NCBI RefSeq assembly: GCF_012641365.1
Contig: NZ_JABAIM010000001.1
Span: 1,302,001 to 1,366,000 of the forward strand
From: Leeia aquatica
GTDB taxonomy: Bacteria > Pseudomonadota > Gammaproteobacteria > Burkholderiales > Leeiaceae
Direction: 5' to 3'
Length of the DNA: 64,000 nucleotides
Each line of letters starts with the position of its first letter. Within the stretch, counting starts at the first letter, position 1. The notes beneath the pieces are model-generated. The model ran no database searches, was not told the origin of the DNA, and was given only the letters and a program-made list of their open reading frames with translations. This document shows, piece after piece, positions 53,367 to 62,460 of the stretch. Made by a program: the position numbers and the translations under genes.

Positions 53367-53378
53367 TCGTCTCACCGC

Positions 53379-55583
53379 ATGAATCCTCCTCCGGCCCCCC
53401 TCACTGCCGGTCAAGGCGTGCGCGTGGCAGTTGCCGTGCCCATGCAGGGTGGCCCGATGGACAAGGACGTCTCCGACTTTTTTGACAAGCTGGCGGCCTA
53501 CCTCGATAGTGAAGAGGTCGCCCAGCTGGATGCGGCCTATCGTTTTGGCGAAGTGGCCCATGAGGGCCAGTTTCGCAAGAGCGGCGAGCCTTACATCTCC
53601 CATCCTTTGGCCGTCGCCAGCATTCTGGCCGACTGGCGGATGGACCCTCAGGCGCTGACCGCCGCCCTGCTGCACGATGTGGTGGAAGACACCCCCGTCA
53701 CCAAGCAGGAATTGCAGGAGCTGTTTGGCAAAGCAGTGGCCGACCTGGTCGATGGCCTCTCCAAGCTGGAGCGCATCGAGCTGCAAAGCCAGGAAGAAGC
53801 ACAGGCGGAAAATTTCCGCAAAATGTTGCTGGCGATGGCCCGCGACATCCGCATCATCCTGATCAAGATTGCCGACCGGCTGCACAATATGCGCACGCTG
53901 GGTGCCATGCACCCGGACAAGCAAAAACGCATCGCCCGCGAGACGATGGACATTTACGCCCCGATTGCCAACCGCATCGGGCTGAATGCCGTCTATCAGG
54001 AGCTGGAAGACCTCAGCTTCCGCTATCTGCACCCCAATCGCTATCAGGTACTGGCCAAGGCGGTGAAGGCCGCCCGAGGTAACCGGCGGCAGCTGGTGGA
54101 CAAGATTCTGGGGGCGATCCAGCAACGCCTGCAGGATGCCCGCCTGCAAGCGCAGGTGAGTGGCCGAGAAAAGCACCTGTACAGCATCTACAAGAAGATG
54201 CAGGAAAAACACCTCTCCTTCTCCGAGGTGCTGGATATCTATGGCTTTCGGGTGATCGTGAACGACATCCCGTCGTGCTATCTGGCGCTCGGTGCCCTGC
54301 ATGCACTGTACAAGCCCATTCCCGGCAAGTTCAAGGACTACATCGCCATTGCCAAAGCCAATGGCTATCAGTCGCTGCACACCACGCTGTTTGGCCCATA
54401 CGGCACACCGATTGAAGTGCAGATTCGCTCCAGCGAAATGCACCAGACGGCGGAAGATGGTCTGGCTTCGCACTGGATGTACAAGAGCGCGGAGGGCAAC
54501 CTCAACGACGTACAGCAACGCACCCACAAATGGTTGCAGCGCCTGCTGGATATTCAGTCGGAGAGCGGCGACGCTGCCGAATTCCTCGAGCACATCAAGG
54601 TCGATCTGTTCCCGGACGAGGTGTACGTGTTCACCCCCAAGGGGCGCATTCTGGCGCTGCCACAAGGGGCCACCGCCATCGACTTCGCCTACGCGGTGCA
54701 TACCGACATTGGCACCCACTGCGTGGCCGCCCGGGTCAATTTCGAGCTGGCCCCGCTGCGCACCCGCCTGCGCAGTGGTGACCGCGTCGAGATCGTGACC
54801 GACCCCAATGCTTACCCCAATCCGTCGTGGCTGTCTTTTGTTGCCACCGGCAAGGCTCGCTCGCACATCCGGCACTACCTGAAAACCATGCAGTTTGGCG
54901 AATCCGTTCGCCTGGGTGAGCGCTTGCTGCAGCAGGCGCTGCAGGTGTTCTCGCCCCGCCATGGCGCGGTGTCGGACCATGTGTGGGAGCACTATCTGCG
55001 CGAGAACGGGCTGCCGGACAAGGCCGATCTGCTGGCCGACATTGGCCTCGGCAAACGCCTCTCCATGGTGGTGGCGCGCGGCCTGCTGATGGCTGAAGGC
55101 ATCGAACCCAACGAAGCCAGCAACCTCTCCGCCATCCCGATCCGCGGCTGGGAAAACATGGCCTTGCAGTTCGCCAAATGTTGTTACCCGATCCCGGGCG
55201 ATAATATCGTCGGCTTCATCAACAAAGGCCAGGGCCTGGTGATTCATACCGCCGATTGCCCGGTGATCCACCGCAGCGATGTCGATCAGGACAAGCTGGT
55301 AGACGTGGAATGGGATCCGGTGGCGGGCCGCCTGTTCGAAGTCGGCGTGGACATCATCGCCAGCAACGACCGTGGCGTCCTGGCGCAGATCGCTGCCGTG
55401 ATCTCGGAGCAGAACTCCAATATCGTCAACGTACATCTGGAAGAATTTGAAGAGCGGCCCAACTTCACCTCCATCCGCTTCCTGATCCAGGTGGAGCACC
55501 GCCAGCACCTCGCCACCGTGCTGCGCCACCTGCGCGCCCTGCCGGTGGTGGAGCGCCTGCAGCGCCGTCGTAATCACCACTGA
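53379..55583 (+). CDS. spoT: Bifunctional (p)ppGpp synthetase/hydrolase (SpoT/Rel type)
   Basis: A 734-residue stringent-response enzyme. The N-terminal HD hydrolase domain is intact (YISHPLAVASILADW, LLHDVVEDTPVT near residue 102). The synthetase domain follows (LDIYGFRVIVND, FKDYIAIAKANGYQSLHT, IEVQIRS), then TGS (VYVFTPKGRILALPQGATA near 415), a zinc-finger/CC region with CCYPIPGDN, and a C-terminal ACT domain. Both active sites look functional. The start at 53379 gives a Pro-rich leader; an ATG at 53457 is also possible. It lies 12 nt after rpoZ. Confidence 0.94.
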   Translation: MNPPPAPLTAGQGVRVAVAVPMQGGPMDKDVSDFFDKLAAYLDSEEVAQLDAAYRFGEVAHEGQFRKSGEPYISHPLAVASILADWRMDPQALTAALLHDVVEDTPVTKQELQELFGKAVADLVDGLSKLERIELQSQEEAQAENFRKMLLAMARDIRIILIKIADRLHNMRTLGAMHPDKQKRIARETMDIYAPIANRIGLNAVYQELEDLSFRYLHPNRYQVLAKAVKAARGNRRQLVDKILGAIQQRLQDARLQAQVSGREKHLYSIYKKMQEKHLSFSEVLDIYGFRVIVNDIPSCYLALGALHALYKPIPGKFKDYIAIAKANGYQSLHTTLFGPYGTPIEVQIRSSEMHQTAEDGLASHWMYKSAEGNLNDVQQRTHKWLQRLLDIQSESGDAAEFLEHIKVDLFPDEVYVFTPKGRILALPQGATAIDFAYAVHTDIGTHCVAARVNFELAPLRTRLRSGDRVEIVTDPNAYPNPSWLSFVATGKARSHIRHYLKTMQFGESVRLGERLLQQALQVFSPRHGAVSDHVWEHYLRENGLPDKADLLADIGLGKRLSMVVARGLLMAEGIEPNEASNLSAIPIRGWENMALQFAKCCYPIPGDNIVGFINKGQGLVIHTADCPVIHRSDVDQDKLVDVEWDPVAGRLFEVGVDIIASNDRGVLAQIAAVISEQNSNIVNVHLEEFEERPNFTSIRFLIQVEHRQHLATVLRHLRALPVVERLQRRRNHH

Positions 55584-55590
55584 GCCTGTT

Positions 55591-56355
55591 GTGTGGATCG
55601 ACACCCACTGCCATCTTGACGCGCCGGAGTTCGACGCCGACCGTGAGCAGGTGGTGCAAACCGCCTTGCAGGCCGATGTCAGCGCCATGGTGCTGCCCGC
55701 AGTCTTCATCGAAAATTGCCGCAGCCTGCCCTCCACGCCATGGCCCTGCTGCCGGGTCGCGCTCGGCCTGCACCCGATCTATATCGACAGCCACCATCAA
55801 CCCGAACACCTCGACGAACTGGCGCAGCTGGTGCAGCAGCACCGCCCCATTGCCATCGGCGAAATCGGGCTGGACTTCTTTGTTGACGGCCTTTCCCAGC
55901 AGAAGCAGATTGATTTCTTTGTGGCCCAGCTCAAGCTGGCCCAGCGCTTCGATCTGCCAGTAATCCTGCATGTTCGCCGCGCACAGGATCAGGTACTGAA
56001 ATACCTGCGCCGCCATCCGGTGCGCGGCGGCATCGCGCATGCCTTCAATGGCAGCCCGCAGCAGGCTGCCGCCTTTATCGAGCTGGGCTTCAAGCTTGGC
56101 TTTGGCGGGGTGATGACCTTCCCGCGCGCGCGCCGGGTACGCGAACTGGCACAGACCCTGCCGCTGTCGGCGCTGGTGCTGGAAACCGATGCACCGGACA
56201 TCCCGCCGGAGTGGGACCACCGAGGCCGTAATCAGCCCGCCTGGCTGCCGCGTATCGCCCAAGTGTTGGCCGAGCTGCGTGGTGGCATGCCCCTGCCTGA
56301 GCTGGCACAAGCACTGCGCCACAACAGCGAAGCGGTATTCGGCCCCCTGCCCTGA
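55591..56355 (+). CDS. TatD-family DNase
   Basis: A 254-residue metal-dependent deoxyribonuclease with an amidohydrolase-like TIM barrel. Metal ligands are [14 protein letters not shown] (HxH near residues 6-8), IGEIGLDFF (Glu), [10 protein letters not shown] (His), IAHAFNGS (His) and [11 protein letters not shown] (Asp near 206). The role is in DNA repair or turnover; TatD itself is not part of Tat export. The start is a GTG 8 nt after spoT. It resembles the YjjV branch as much as TatD itself. Confidence 0.9.
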   Translation: MWIDTHCHLDAPEFDADREQVVQTALQADVSAMVLPAVFIENCRSLPSTPWPCCRVALGLHPIYIDSHHQPEHLDELAQLVQQHRPIAIGEIGLDFFVDGLSQQKQIDFFVAQLKLAQRFDLPVILHVRRAQDQVLKYLRRHPVRGGIAHAFNGSPQQAAAFIELGFKLGFGGVMTFPRARRVRELAQTLPLSALVLETDAPDIPPEWDHRGRNQPAWLPRIAQVLAELRGGMPLPELAQALRHNSEAVFGPLP

Positions 56356-56425
56356 CCGACCATTGCCGCCAGCCGGACAAACCCGGACAATGTGGCGTTT
56401 TCAGCGTCACACCACTGGACCCCGC

Positions 56426-57331
56426 ATGGACCTGCCCGCCATCAAACACTATCTGCAAGACTTGCAGCAGCGCATCGTCACCGCGCTGGAGCAGGTCGAT
56501 GGTCACTCCTTCCAGCGCGACAGCTGGATACGCCCGCAAGGGGGCGGCGGCCTGTCCTGCCTGACGGAAGACAGCACGGTACTGGAGCGCGGCGGCGTCT
56601 TGTTCTCGCATGTGCTGGGTGAGCAGTTGCCGCCCTCGGCCTCGGCCCACCGCCCCGAGCTGGCTGGTCGCCGCTGGGAAGCGATGGGGGTGTCGCTGGT
56701 GCTGCACCCGCGTAACCCTTATGCGCCCACCGTACACCTCAATGTACGCTGCTTCTGCGCGCTGGCCGAAGGCCAAGAGCCCGTGTGGTGGTTTGGTGGC
56801 GGCATGGACCTGACACCCTACTATGGCTTTGAGGCCGATGTCATCCACTTTCACCAAACCTGCCATGACGCGCTGGCCCCGTTTGGCGAGCAGTACTACC
56901 CGCAAATGAAAGCCGCCTGCGACCGCTACTTCCACCTCAAGCACCGGCAGGAACCGCGCGGCATTGGCGGCATCTTCTTTGATGACTTCAACCAGCCCGG
57001 CTTTGAGCAAAGTTTTTCACTGACCCGTGCCGTCGGCGATGCTTTCCTCACCGCCTACCTGCCTATCCTGCAGCAACGCCGGGATACGCCCTATGGCGAG
57101 CGCGAGCGTGACTTCCAGCTCTACCGCCGTGGCCGCTACGTGGAATTCAACCTGGTATGGGACCGTGGCACCCTGTTCGGCCTGCAATCCGGTGGCCGCA
57201 CCGAATCCATCCTGCTCTCCATGCCACCACACGCCAGCTGGCGCTACGACTGGCAGCCCGAACCAGGCAGCCCGGAAGCCCGCCTGTATAGCGACTTCCT
57301 GACCGAGCGGGACTGGCTGAAGCAACAGTAA
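56426..57331 (+). CDS. hemF: Oxygen-dependent coproporphyrinogen III oxidase
   Basis: A 301-residue homodimeric cytosolic enzyme that decarboxylates coproporphyrinogen III to protoporphyrinogen IX using O2. Signature segments are [51 protein letters not shown] and [20 protein letters not shown]. Length is standard. The ATG at 56426 is followed directly by the family N-terminus. Together with hemW it places the last steps of haem supply in this region. Confidence 0.96.
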   Translation: MDLPAIKHYLQDLQQRIVTALEQVDGHSFQRDSWIRPQGGGGLSCLTEDSTVLERGGVLFSHVLGEQLPPSASAHRPELAGRRWEAMGVSLVLHPRNPYAPTVHLNVRCFCALAEGQEPVWWFGGGMDLTPYYGFEADVIHFHQTCHDALAPFGEQYYPQMKAACDRYFHLKHRQEPRGIGGIFFDDFNQPGFEQSFSLTRAVGDAFLTAYLPILQQRRDTPYGERERDFQLYRRGRYVEFNLVWDRGTLFGLQSGGRTESILLSMPPHASWRYDWQPEPGSPEARLYSDFLTERDWLKQQ

Positions 57332-57415
57332 TCGCAAAGCCGCAGCACATTGCGCATGATAGAATGCCTCAAAATCCATTCATCATATAACCAGAACATC
57401 ACAGGGAGCCTGCCC

Positions 57416-58297
57416 ATGCTGTCCAGCCTGCGAAAACTCAGCCTGCTCTTGCCCGTCCTCTTGCTTCAACCCAGCTGGGCGGAAGAGGCGACATCCGGGA
57501 CCGTCAGTACCGCGAATGCCGAAGCAGATGCCGAGGCCGCGTTCTTCAAATCGCTCAACTTCGTCAACGGCCCCAGCCAGGTGCAGGTGGGCAGTTACGG
57601 CACCTTCAAGCTGCCCAAGGACTATGAGTACCTGCAGGATGCCGACACCCGCCGCCTGATGGCACACTGGGAAAACCTGGATACCGGCAAGCCTGAATAC
57701 TACTTTGCCCCCAAGGGCGGCAAGTGGTTCGCTGTGTTCAGCTACGAAGATACCGGGCATGTGAAGGATGACGAGAAGATTGACGCCGCCGAGCTGCTGC
57801 AAAGCATGAAGGACGGTGCCATTGCTGGCAATGCCGAGCGTGCCAAATTGGGCTGGGCCCCCATGACGGTACAAGGCTGGCATCAGGAACCCTTCTACGA
57901 TCCGGACTCAAAACGCCTGACCTGGTCGATCAACTACCTGAGCGGCGGCCAGGCGGTGGTGAACTACAACACCCGCGTGCTGGGCCGTACTGGCGTGACC
58001 GAAGTGACGCTGGTAGCCGAACCGCAAGACCTTGAAGCGGCCATCAAGGAATTCAAGGAGGCCATCAAGGGCTACGACTACGTGGCCGGTCAGCGCTACG
58101 CGGAATATCAGGATGGTGACAAGACCGCCGAGTACGGCCTCGCCGCGCTGATTGCCGGTGGTGCCGCTGCTGTGGCTACCAAAAAGGGCTTCTGGGCCGC
58201 CATTGTGTCCTTCTTTGCCGCAGGTTGGAAAATCATTGCCGGGGTGTTTGTCGCGCTGGGTGGCTGGGTGGCCTCCCTCTTCCGCAAGAAGGAATGA
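57416..58297 (+). CDS. DUF2167 membrane protein
   Basis: A 293-residue protein with a signal peptide (MLSSLRKLSLLLPVLLLQPS, cleaved near WAEE). A periplasmic domain follows (VQVGSYGTFKLPKDYEYLQD, GKWFAVFSYEDTGHVKDDEK, LTWSINYLSGGQAVVNYNTR), then one or two C-terminal transmembrane helices (about 238-285) ending in basic FRKKE. DUF2167 is widespread and uncharacterised. CAGGGAG precedes the ATG. The stop overlaps the next gene's ATG (58294-58297), indicating coupling. Confidence 0.87.
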   Translation: MLSSLRKLSLLLPVLLLQPSWAEEATSGTVSTANAEADAEAAFFKSLNFVNGPSQVQVGSYGTFKLPKDYEYLQDADTRRLMAHWENLDTGKPEYYFAPKGGKWFAVFSYEDTGHVKDDEKIDAAELLQSMKDGAIAGNAERAKLGWAPMTVQGWHQEPFYDPDSKRLTWSINYLSGGQAVVNYNTRVLGRTGVTEVTLVAEPQDLEAAIKEFKEAIKGYDYVAGQRYAEYQDGDKTAEYGLAALIAGGAAAVATKKGFWAAIVSFFAAGWKIIAGVFVALGGWVASLFRKKE

Positions 58298-59043
58298 TGC
58301 TGCACCTGCCTCCGTTTGAGGTGCTGCTGGTGCTGGGGGTGGTCGGCTTTTATCTGTTCGATTCCGCCCAGCTGCTGTATCGCAATGAACTGCTGCTGCA
58401 CAGCACCGGCTCCACTTGGCACGTCAGCGCGCCAAGCGGACTGCCCCTGCGCGGGCGCTACTTGCACATCCCCAACCCCTTTGCGCCCGGCCAGCTGCTG
58501 CTCAGGCTGAACTGGTACACCAGCGCACCTGCGCTGGATCGCCAGGCCCTGCTTGAGCTGCAGCGCACGCTGCAGCCCTTGCGCTACCTGTGTGGCCTGC
58601 TGGCCATTCAGCTGCTGCTGGGCCTGCCGCTGGTGCTGCTGCTGTTCCGGCCAGGCTCGGTTTGGCTCACCCAGATGGCCGCCATCTACCTGATTCTGCT
58701 GACCCAGGCGGTCTACCTGTGGCAACAGCGCGCCGCACTGGGACTCAGTCGCAAGGCCGCGCTGATGCTGGCGTTTGAAGTCATCACCTGCCCGCCCTTC
58801 GGGCTCAACCTGCTGCGCCGCCTCAGCCTGATGCACCCCCTGCATGGCGACAGCCTGCAGCTGCTGCAACAGCTGCTACCCGCCCCGGCGCAAACCGCCC
58901 TGTTCACTACCCTGCAGCAGCAACTGGCAGAAGACCTGCAGCTGGAAGCCGACGACAGCCCGGAGCGCACCGCCTTGCTGGCGTTACAAGCCCGGCTGGC
59001 TCAGCTCAACCCTGCGCCCGCAGCAGCCGACACCCCGGACTAA
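58294..59043 (+). CDS. Hypothetical membrane protein coupled to DUF2167
   Basis: A 249-residue protein with a first helix at about 8-26 (FEVLLVLGVVGFYLFDSAQL), two more near 98-120 and 126-146, and a Leu/Gln-rich cytosolic C-terminus (LLQQLLPAPAQTALFTTLQQ) that may be coiled. The domain between helices 1 and 2 contains RNELLLHSTGSTWHVSAPSG. I do not recognise a family. The ATGA overlap with the DUF2167 gene suggests that the two proteins work together. Confidence 0.75.
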   Translation: MMLHLPPFEVLLVLGVVGFYLFDSAQLLYRNELLLHSTGSTWHVSAPSGLPLRGRYLHIPNPFAPGQLLLRLNWYTSAPALDRQALLELQRTLQPLRYLCGLLAIQLLLGLPLVLLLFRPGSVWLTQMAAIYLILLTQAVYLWQQRAALGLSRKAALMLAFEVITCPPFGLNLLRRLSLMHPLHGDSLQLLQQLLPAPAQTALFTTLQQQLAEDLQLEADDSPERTALLALQARLAQLNPAPAAADTPD

Positions 59044-59052
59044 GCATCCACA

Positions 59053-59547
59053 TCAGGCCGGACAGGCGGCCGCAGGTCGCTGGGGCGGGCGGACGCCCAC
59101 GCGCCATACGCCCACGGCAGCGGCCAGCAAGGTCAGCAACACGTTCACGGCACCGCAGATGGATTCCTGCAGATACGCCGCATGATAGTCCGCGCTCAAG
59201 TGCCCCGCCGCCAGCGACTGTATCGCCAGCGCCGTCGCCCGCCCGACAGCTGGCATCACCAGCAGGTGCGCATTGAGCACAATCAGCAACATGATCAGCG
59301 CCTTGATCTGTACAAACCGCACACGGACACCATAGCGTTTGAACGCCATCAGCAGCCCGCTGATGGCCATCAACCACATCCCCGGCAAGGTCAACGCCTG
59401 CGTACCGGCACTGATGATGCGGCGACCAAACACCATCCACTCCAGCGCCGCCCCCTCCATCAACGTCGATACCAGAATGAACGACAGGATACTGCCCAGA
59501 AACAGTATCAAACCGATAAAGTGCAGTAGCTTCATCACGCGAAACAT
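59053..59547 (-). CDS. Four-helix integral membrane protein (DUF2269-like)
   Basis: A 164-residue protein starting MFRVMKLLHFIGLILFLGSI, with four helices at about 4-26, 44-66, 78-100 and 128-150. The ATG at 59547 has TGGAGA upstream. The arrangement, with a conserved His (LLHFIG) in helix 1 and Gly/Arg loops, resembles DUF2269-type cytochrome-like membrane proteins, but I cannot confirm the family. It lies downstream of a MarR-family gene with a 56-bp gap and is its probable target. Confidence 0.72.
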   Translation of the reverse strand: MFRVMKLLHFIGLILFLGSILSFILVSTLMEGAALEWMVFGRRIISAGTQALTLPGMWLMAISGLLMAFKRYGVRVRFVQIKALIMLLIVLNAHLLVMPAVGRATALAIQSLAAGHLSADYHAAYLQESICGAVNVLLTLLAAAVGVWRVGVRPPQRPAAACPA

Positions 59548-59603
59548 AGGATTCTCCAGAATTAACCGCGGGTTAAACCGCATTCCATGATTGGGCCGCC
59601 GGG

Positions 59604-60059
59604 TCAGGCGGGTGTACCGAGGCTTAACAGCTGCAACAGCCTGTGCAGGGTCGCCGTCGCCTGGTCTGCCTCATCCGCCGGCACGGCACGGGCCAGCCTG
59701 CTCACCTCGGCCTCCCACAAAGTCTTGGCCCCCAGATAGCGCTCGTTGCCCTGCGGGGTTAACCCATACTGGGGTGAGCGTTTGTGGGCAGGGTTGGCCT
59801 GCGCCGCCACCCACCCCAGCTCCAGCAGCACATTGAGCTGCTTCTGCGCCCCTTGTCGCGTCATCCCCATCACCTCGGCAATCTGAGGCGCGGTCAGCGG
59901 CTGATCGGCCATGGCCATCGCACCCAGAGTCTGCCAGCGCGCACTGGTCAGCCCCAATGGCGCCACCAGCTCATCCCCCCAAGCCAGCAGCTGCCCGTTC
60001 AAGCGAAACACCATCAAGGTCAGCTGACTGATGGCGTCCATATCCTGCGCAGTCTTCAT
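59604..60059 (-). CDS. MarR-family transcriptional regulator
   Basis: A 151-residue winged-HTH dimer. The HTH is MADQPLTAPQIAEVMGMTRQ followed by GAQKQLNVLLELGWV (about 50-85), the wing is AHKRSPQYGLTPQG, and both dimerisation helices are present. It is the first gene of a two-gene unit with the membrane protein at 59053. A perfect 12-bp inverted repeat lies 14 bp before its start, so it very likely represses itself and the membrane protein; an antimicrobial or phenolic inducer is typical of the family but not shown here. Confidence 0.9.
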   Translation of the reverse strand: MKTAQDMDAISQLTLMVFRLNGQLLAWGDELVAPLGLTSARWQTLGAMAMADQPLTAPQIAEVMGMTRQGAQKQLNVLLELGWVAAQANPAHKRSPQYGLTPQGNERYLGAKTLWEAEVSRLARAVPADEADQATATLHRLLQLLSLGTPA

Positions 60060-60072
60060 GCAGTCCCCCCTT

Positions 60073-60118
60073 TATATTGACAACCAGTTTCCATTATTGG
60101 TAACCAGTTGTCAATATA
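60073..60118. promoter_or_regulatory. MarR operator: 12-bp inverted repeat
   Basis: TATATTGACAAC (60073-60084) and GTTGTCAATATA (60107-60118) are perfect inverted repeats. Inside them AACCAGTT occurs twice as a direct repeat (60082-60089 and 60102-60109). The -35-like TTGACA and AT-rich ends place it over the promoter of the MarR gene. Confidence 0.75.
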
Positions 60119-60125
60119 GGGCTAT

Positions 60126-60153
60126 AAAAAAGCCCGCATCAGCGGGCCTTTTT
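60126..60153. terminator. Bidirectional terminator after ychF
   Basis: GCCCGC-ATCA-GCGGGC is flanked by AAAAAA on the left and CTTTTT on the right. On the minus strand it ends the ychF transcript before the MarR operator. Confidence 0.8.
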
Positions 60154-60185
60154 GCCGTACTTCACAGGCCCTTGGCCTGTGTCGG

Positions 60186-61277
60186 TTAGACGTTGAACAG
60201 GAAGTTCATCACGTCGCCATCCTTCACCACGTATTCCTTGCCTTCGGCGCGCATCTTGCCCGCTTCCTTGGCGCCTTGCTCGCCTTTGCAGGCGACGAAG
60301 TCTTCGAAGCCGATGGTCTGGGCGCGGATGAAGCCGCGCTCGAAGTCGGTGTGGATCACACCGGCGGCTTGCGGGGCGGTGTCGCCTTTGTGGATGGTCC
60401 AGGCGCGCACTTCCTTGACCCCGGCGGTGAAGTAGGTCTGCAGGCCCAGCAGGTCGTAGCCGGCGCGGATCAGGCGGTTGAGGCCCGGCTCTTCCAGGCC
60501 CAGCTCGGCGAGGAAATCGGCCTTGTCGGCGTCGTCCAGCTCGGCAATGTCGGATTCGATGGCGGCACAGACAGCGACCACCGGCGCGCCTTCGGCGGCA
60601 GCATAGGCCTGTACGCGCTCCAGCAGCGGGTTGTTCTGGAAGCCGTCTTCTGCCACGTTGGCGACGTACATGGCGGGCTTGATGGTGAGCAGGCAGAAGG
60701 GCTTGATCAGCAGCTTTTCGTCATCCGACAGGCCGAGCGAGCGGGCGGGCTTGCCTTCGTTCAGGTGCGGCACCAGCTTTTCCAGCACGGCCACCAGCTT
60801 TTGCGCTTCCTTGTCGCCCGATTTGGCTTTCTTGCCATCGCGGATGATGGCTTTTTCGACCGTGGTCAGGTCGGCCAGCGCCAGCTCAGTGAGGATCACT
60901 TCGATGTCGGACAGCGGGTCAACCTTGCCCGCGACGTGGACGATGTTTTCATCTTCAAAACAGCGCACCACATTGACGATGGCGTCGGTCTCGCGGATGT
61001 TGGCGAGGAACTGGTTGCCCAGGCCTTCGCCCTTGCTGGCCCCGGCGACCAGACCGGCAATGTCGACAAACTCGACAATGGCGGGCAGCACGCGCTGTGG
61101 CTTGACGATGTCGGACAGCGCCTGCAGGCGGGCATCCGGCACCTCGACCACCCCTACGTTCGGCTCGATGGTGCAGAACGGGTAGTTGGCGGCTTCAATG
61201 CCCGCCTTGGTCAGCGCGTTGAACAGGGTGGACTTGCCGACGTTGGGCAAGCCAACGATGCCGCATTTCAGACTCAT
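60186..61277 (-). CDS. ychF: Redox-regulated ATPase YchF
   Basis: A 363-residue Obg-family P-loop protein. G1 is [14 protein letters not shown] (residues 8-21), G3 is [17 protein letters not shown], the helical hairpin insert is at about 120-200, and a C-terminal TGS domain (about 280-363, [19 protein letters not shown]) ends [15 protein letters not shown]-like. YchF/OLA1 prefers ATP to GTP because its G4 motif is altered, and it binds ribosomes. It is conserved in nearly all bacteria, usually beside pth, which is not in this window. Confidence 0.96.
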   Translation of the reverse strand: MSLKCGIVGLPNVGKSTLFNALTKAGIEAANYPFCTIEPNVGVVEVPDARLQALSDIVKPQRVLPAIVEFVDIAGLVAGASKGEGLGNQFLANIRETDAIVNVVRCFEDENIVHVAGKVDPLSDIEVILTELALADLTTVEKAIIRDGKKAKSGDKEAQKLVAVLEKLVPHLNEGKPARSLGLSDDEKLLIKPFCLLTIKPAMYVANVAEDGFQNNPLLERVQAYAAAEGAPVVAVCAAIESDIAELDDADKADFLAELGLEEPGLNRLIRAGYDLLGLQTYFTAGVKEVRAWTIHKGDTAPQAAGVIHTDFERGFIRAQTIGFEDFVACKGEQGAKEAGKMRAEGKEYVVKDGDVMNFLFNV

Positions 61278-61428
61278 GCCTTCAAACCTTTGCGATAATG
61301 GCCCAGGGCCGTAAGCTATTTAATCCGCTATTGTACACCGTCAGCCCCGGCTGTCGGAATGCCCGTTGATGCAAGCACTTGTTTGTGCGTCATAATTCTG
61401 CCTCATCAGCATGACCTGGAGACCCTGT

Positions 61429-62460
61429 ATGACTGCCCCCTTGCGTGTTGGACTGATTGGCTATGGCTATGCTGGCCAAACGTTTCATGCGCCGCTGCTG
61501 GGCAGCACGGCCGGTATGGTGCTCAGCCGTATCTGCTCCAGCAAACCGGAGCTCGTGCAGCGAGACTGGCCGGGCTGCATGGTGGATGCCGACCCGATGC
61601 AGACCCTGCAGCATCCGGAAGTAGACCTGGTAGTGATTGCCACGCCGAACGATAGCCACGCGCCACTGGCGACTGCGGCCTTGCGGGCGGGCAAGCATGT
61701 GGTGGTCGACAAGCCGTTTACACTGACGGCCACAGAAGCCGAAGCACTGGTGGCGCTGGCGGAGCAGCAGCAGCGCGTCCTGTCGGTGTTCCACAATCGC
61801 CGCTGGGATGCGGATTTCCTCACCCTGCAGCACTTGCTGGCGGACGGGGTGCTGGGCGAGGTCTGCCATGTAGAATCCCGCTTTGACCGTTTTCGCCCGC
61901 AGGTGCGGGAGCGCTGGCGCGAGCGTGCCGAGCTGGGTGGCGGGTTGTGGTATGACCTCGGCCCGCATTTGCTGGACCAGGCGGTGTGCCTGTTCGGCCT
62001 GCCGCAACGCCTGCAGGCGCAGCTGCATACGGTGCGGCCCGGTGGGAGCCGTGATGACTGGGCGCACGTGCTGCTGGACTACGGTAGCTTGCAGGTAGAG
62101 CTGCGGGCGTCCATGCTGATGGGCGGCGGCTTGCCCCGCTTTGCAGTGCATGGCACCCAGGGCAGCTGGATCAAGCACGGGCTAGATGTGCAGGAACAGC
62201 AGTTACAGCAAGGCATTCGTCCCGGCCATGCGGACTGGGGGCTGGACCCTGTGCCCGGCCTGCTACTGCCAGAAGGGGATCATGCACAGCCTGCGTCACC
62301 GCGAGGCAACTATCCGGCCTACTATGCAGGCATCCGCGACTGCATTACACAGGGGCAACCCAATCCGGTGAGCGCCACGTCGGCACTGCACGTGATGCGC
62401 CTGCTGGAACGGGCGCAACAGTCGGCAGCGGAGGGGCGCAGCCTGCCAGTCAGCGCCTAG
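61429..62460 (+). CDS. Gfo/Idh/MocA-family oxidoreductase
   Basis: A 343-residue NAD(P)-dependent oxidoreductase. The Rossmann loop VGLIGYGYAGQTFHAPLL is at residues about 7-24, IATPNDSHAPLATAALRAGK at about 72-91, and the catalytic Lys in KHVVVDKPFTLT near 91-102. The C-terminal GFO domain has GGGLWYDLGPHLLDQAVCLF with the conserved His. E. coli YdgJ/YafA-like scyllo-inositol or sugar dehydrogenases are the nearest type; the substrate is unknown. TGGAG lies eight bases before the ATG. Its stop overlaps the convergent cyclase gene. Confidence 0.9.
   Translation: MTAPLRVGLIGYGYAGQTFHAPLLGSTAGMVLSRICSSKPELVQRDWPGCMVDADPMQTLQHPEVDLVVIATPNDSHAPLATAALRAGKHVVVDKPFTLTATEAEALVALAEQQQRVLSVFHNRRWDADFLTLQHLLADGVLGEVCHVESRFDRFRPQVRERWRERAELGGGLWYDLGPHLLDQAVCLFGLPQRLQAQLHTVRPGGSRDDWAHVLLDYGSLQVELRASMLMGGGLPRFAVHGTQGSWIKHGLDVQEQQLQQGIRPGHADWGLDPVPGLLLPEGDHAQPASPRGNYPAYYAGIRDCITQGQPNPVSATSALHVMRLLERAQQSAAEGRSLPVSA

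Noticed and set aside
53136-55736. An 866-codon open frame on the minus strand opposite rpoZ and spoT
   Set aside because: It mirrors the codon structure of spoT, which has full family motifs on the plus strand. High-GC genes often leave long antisense frames.
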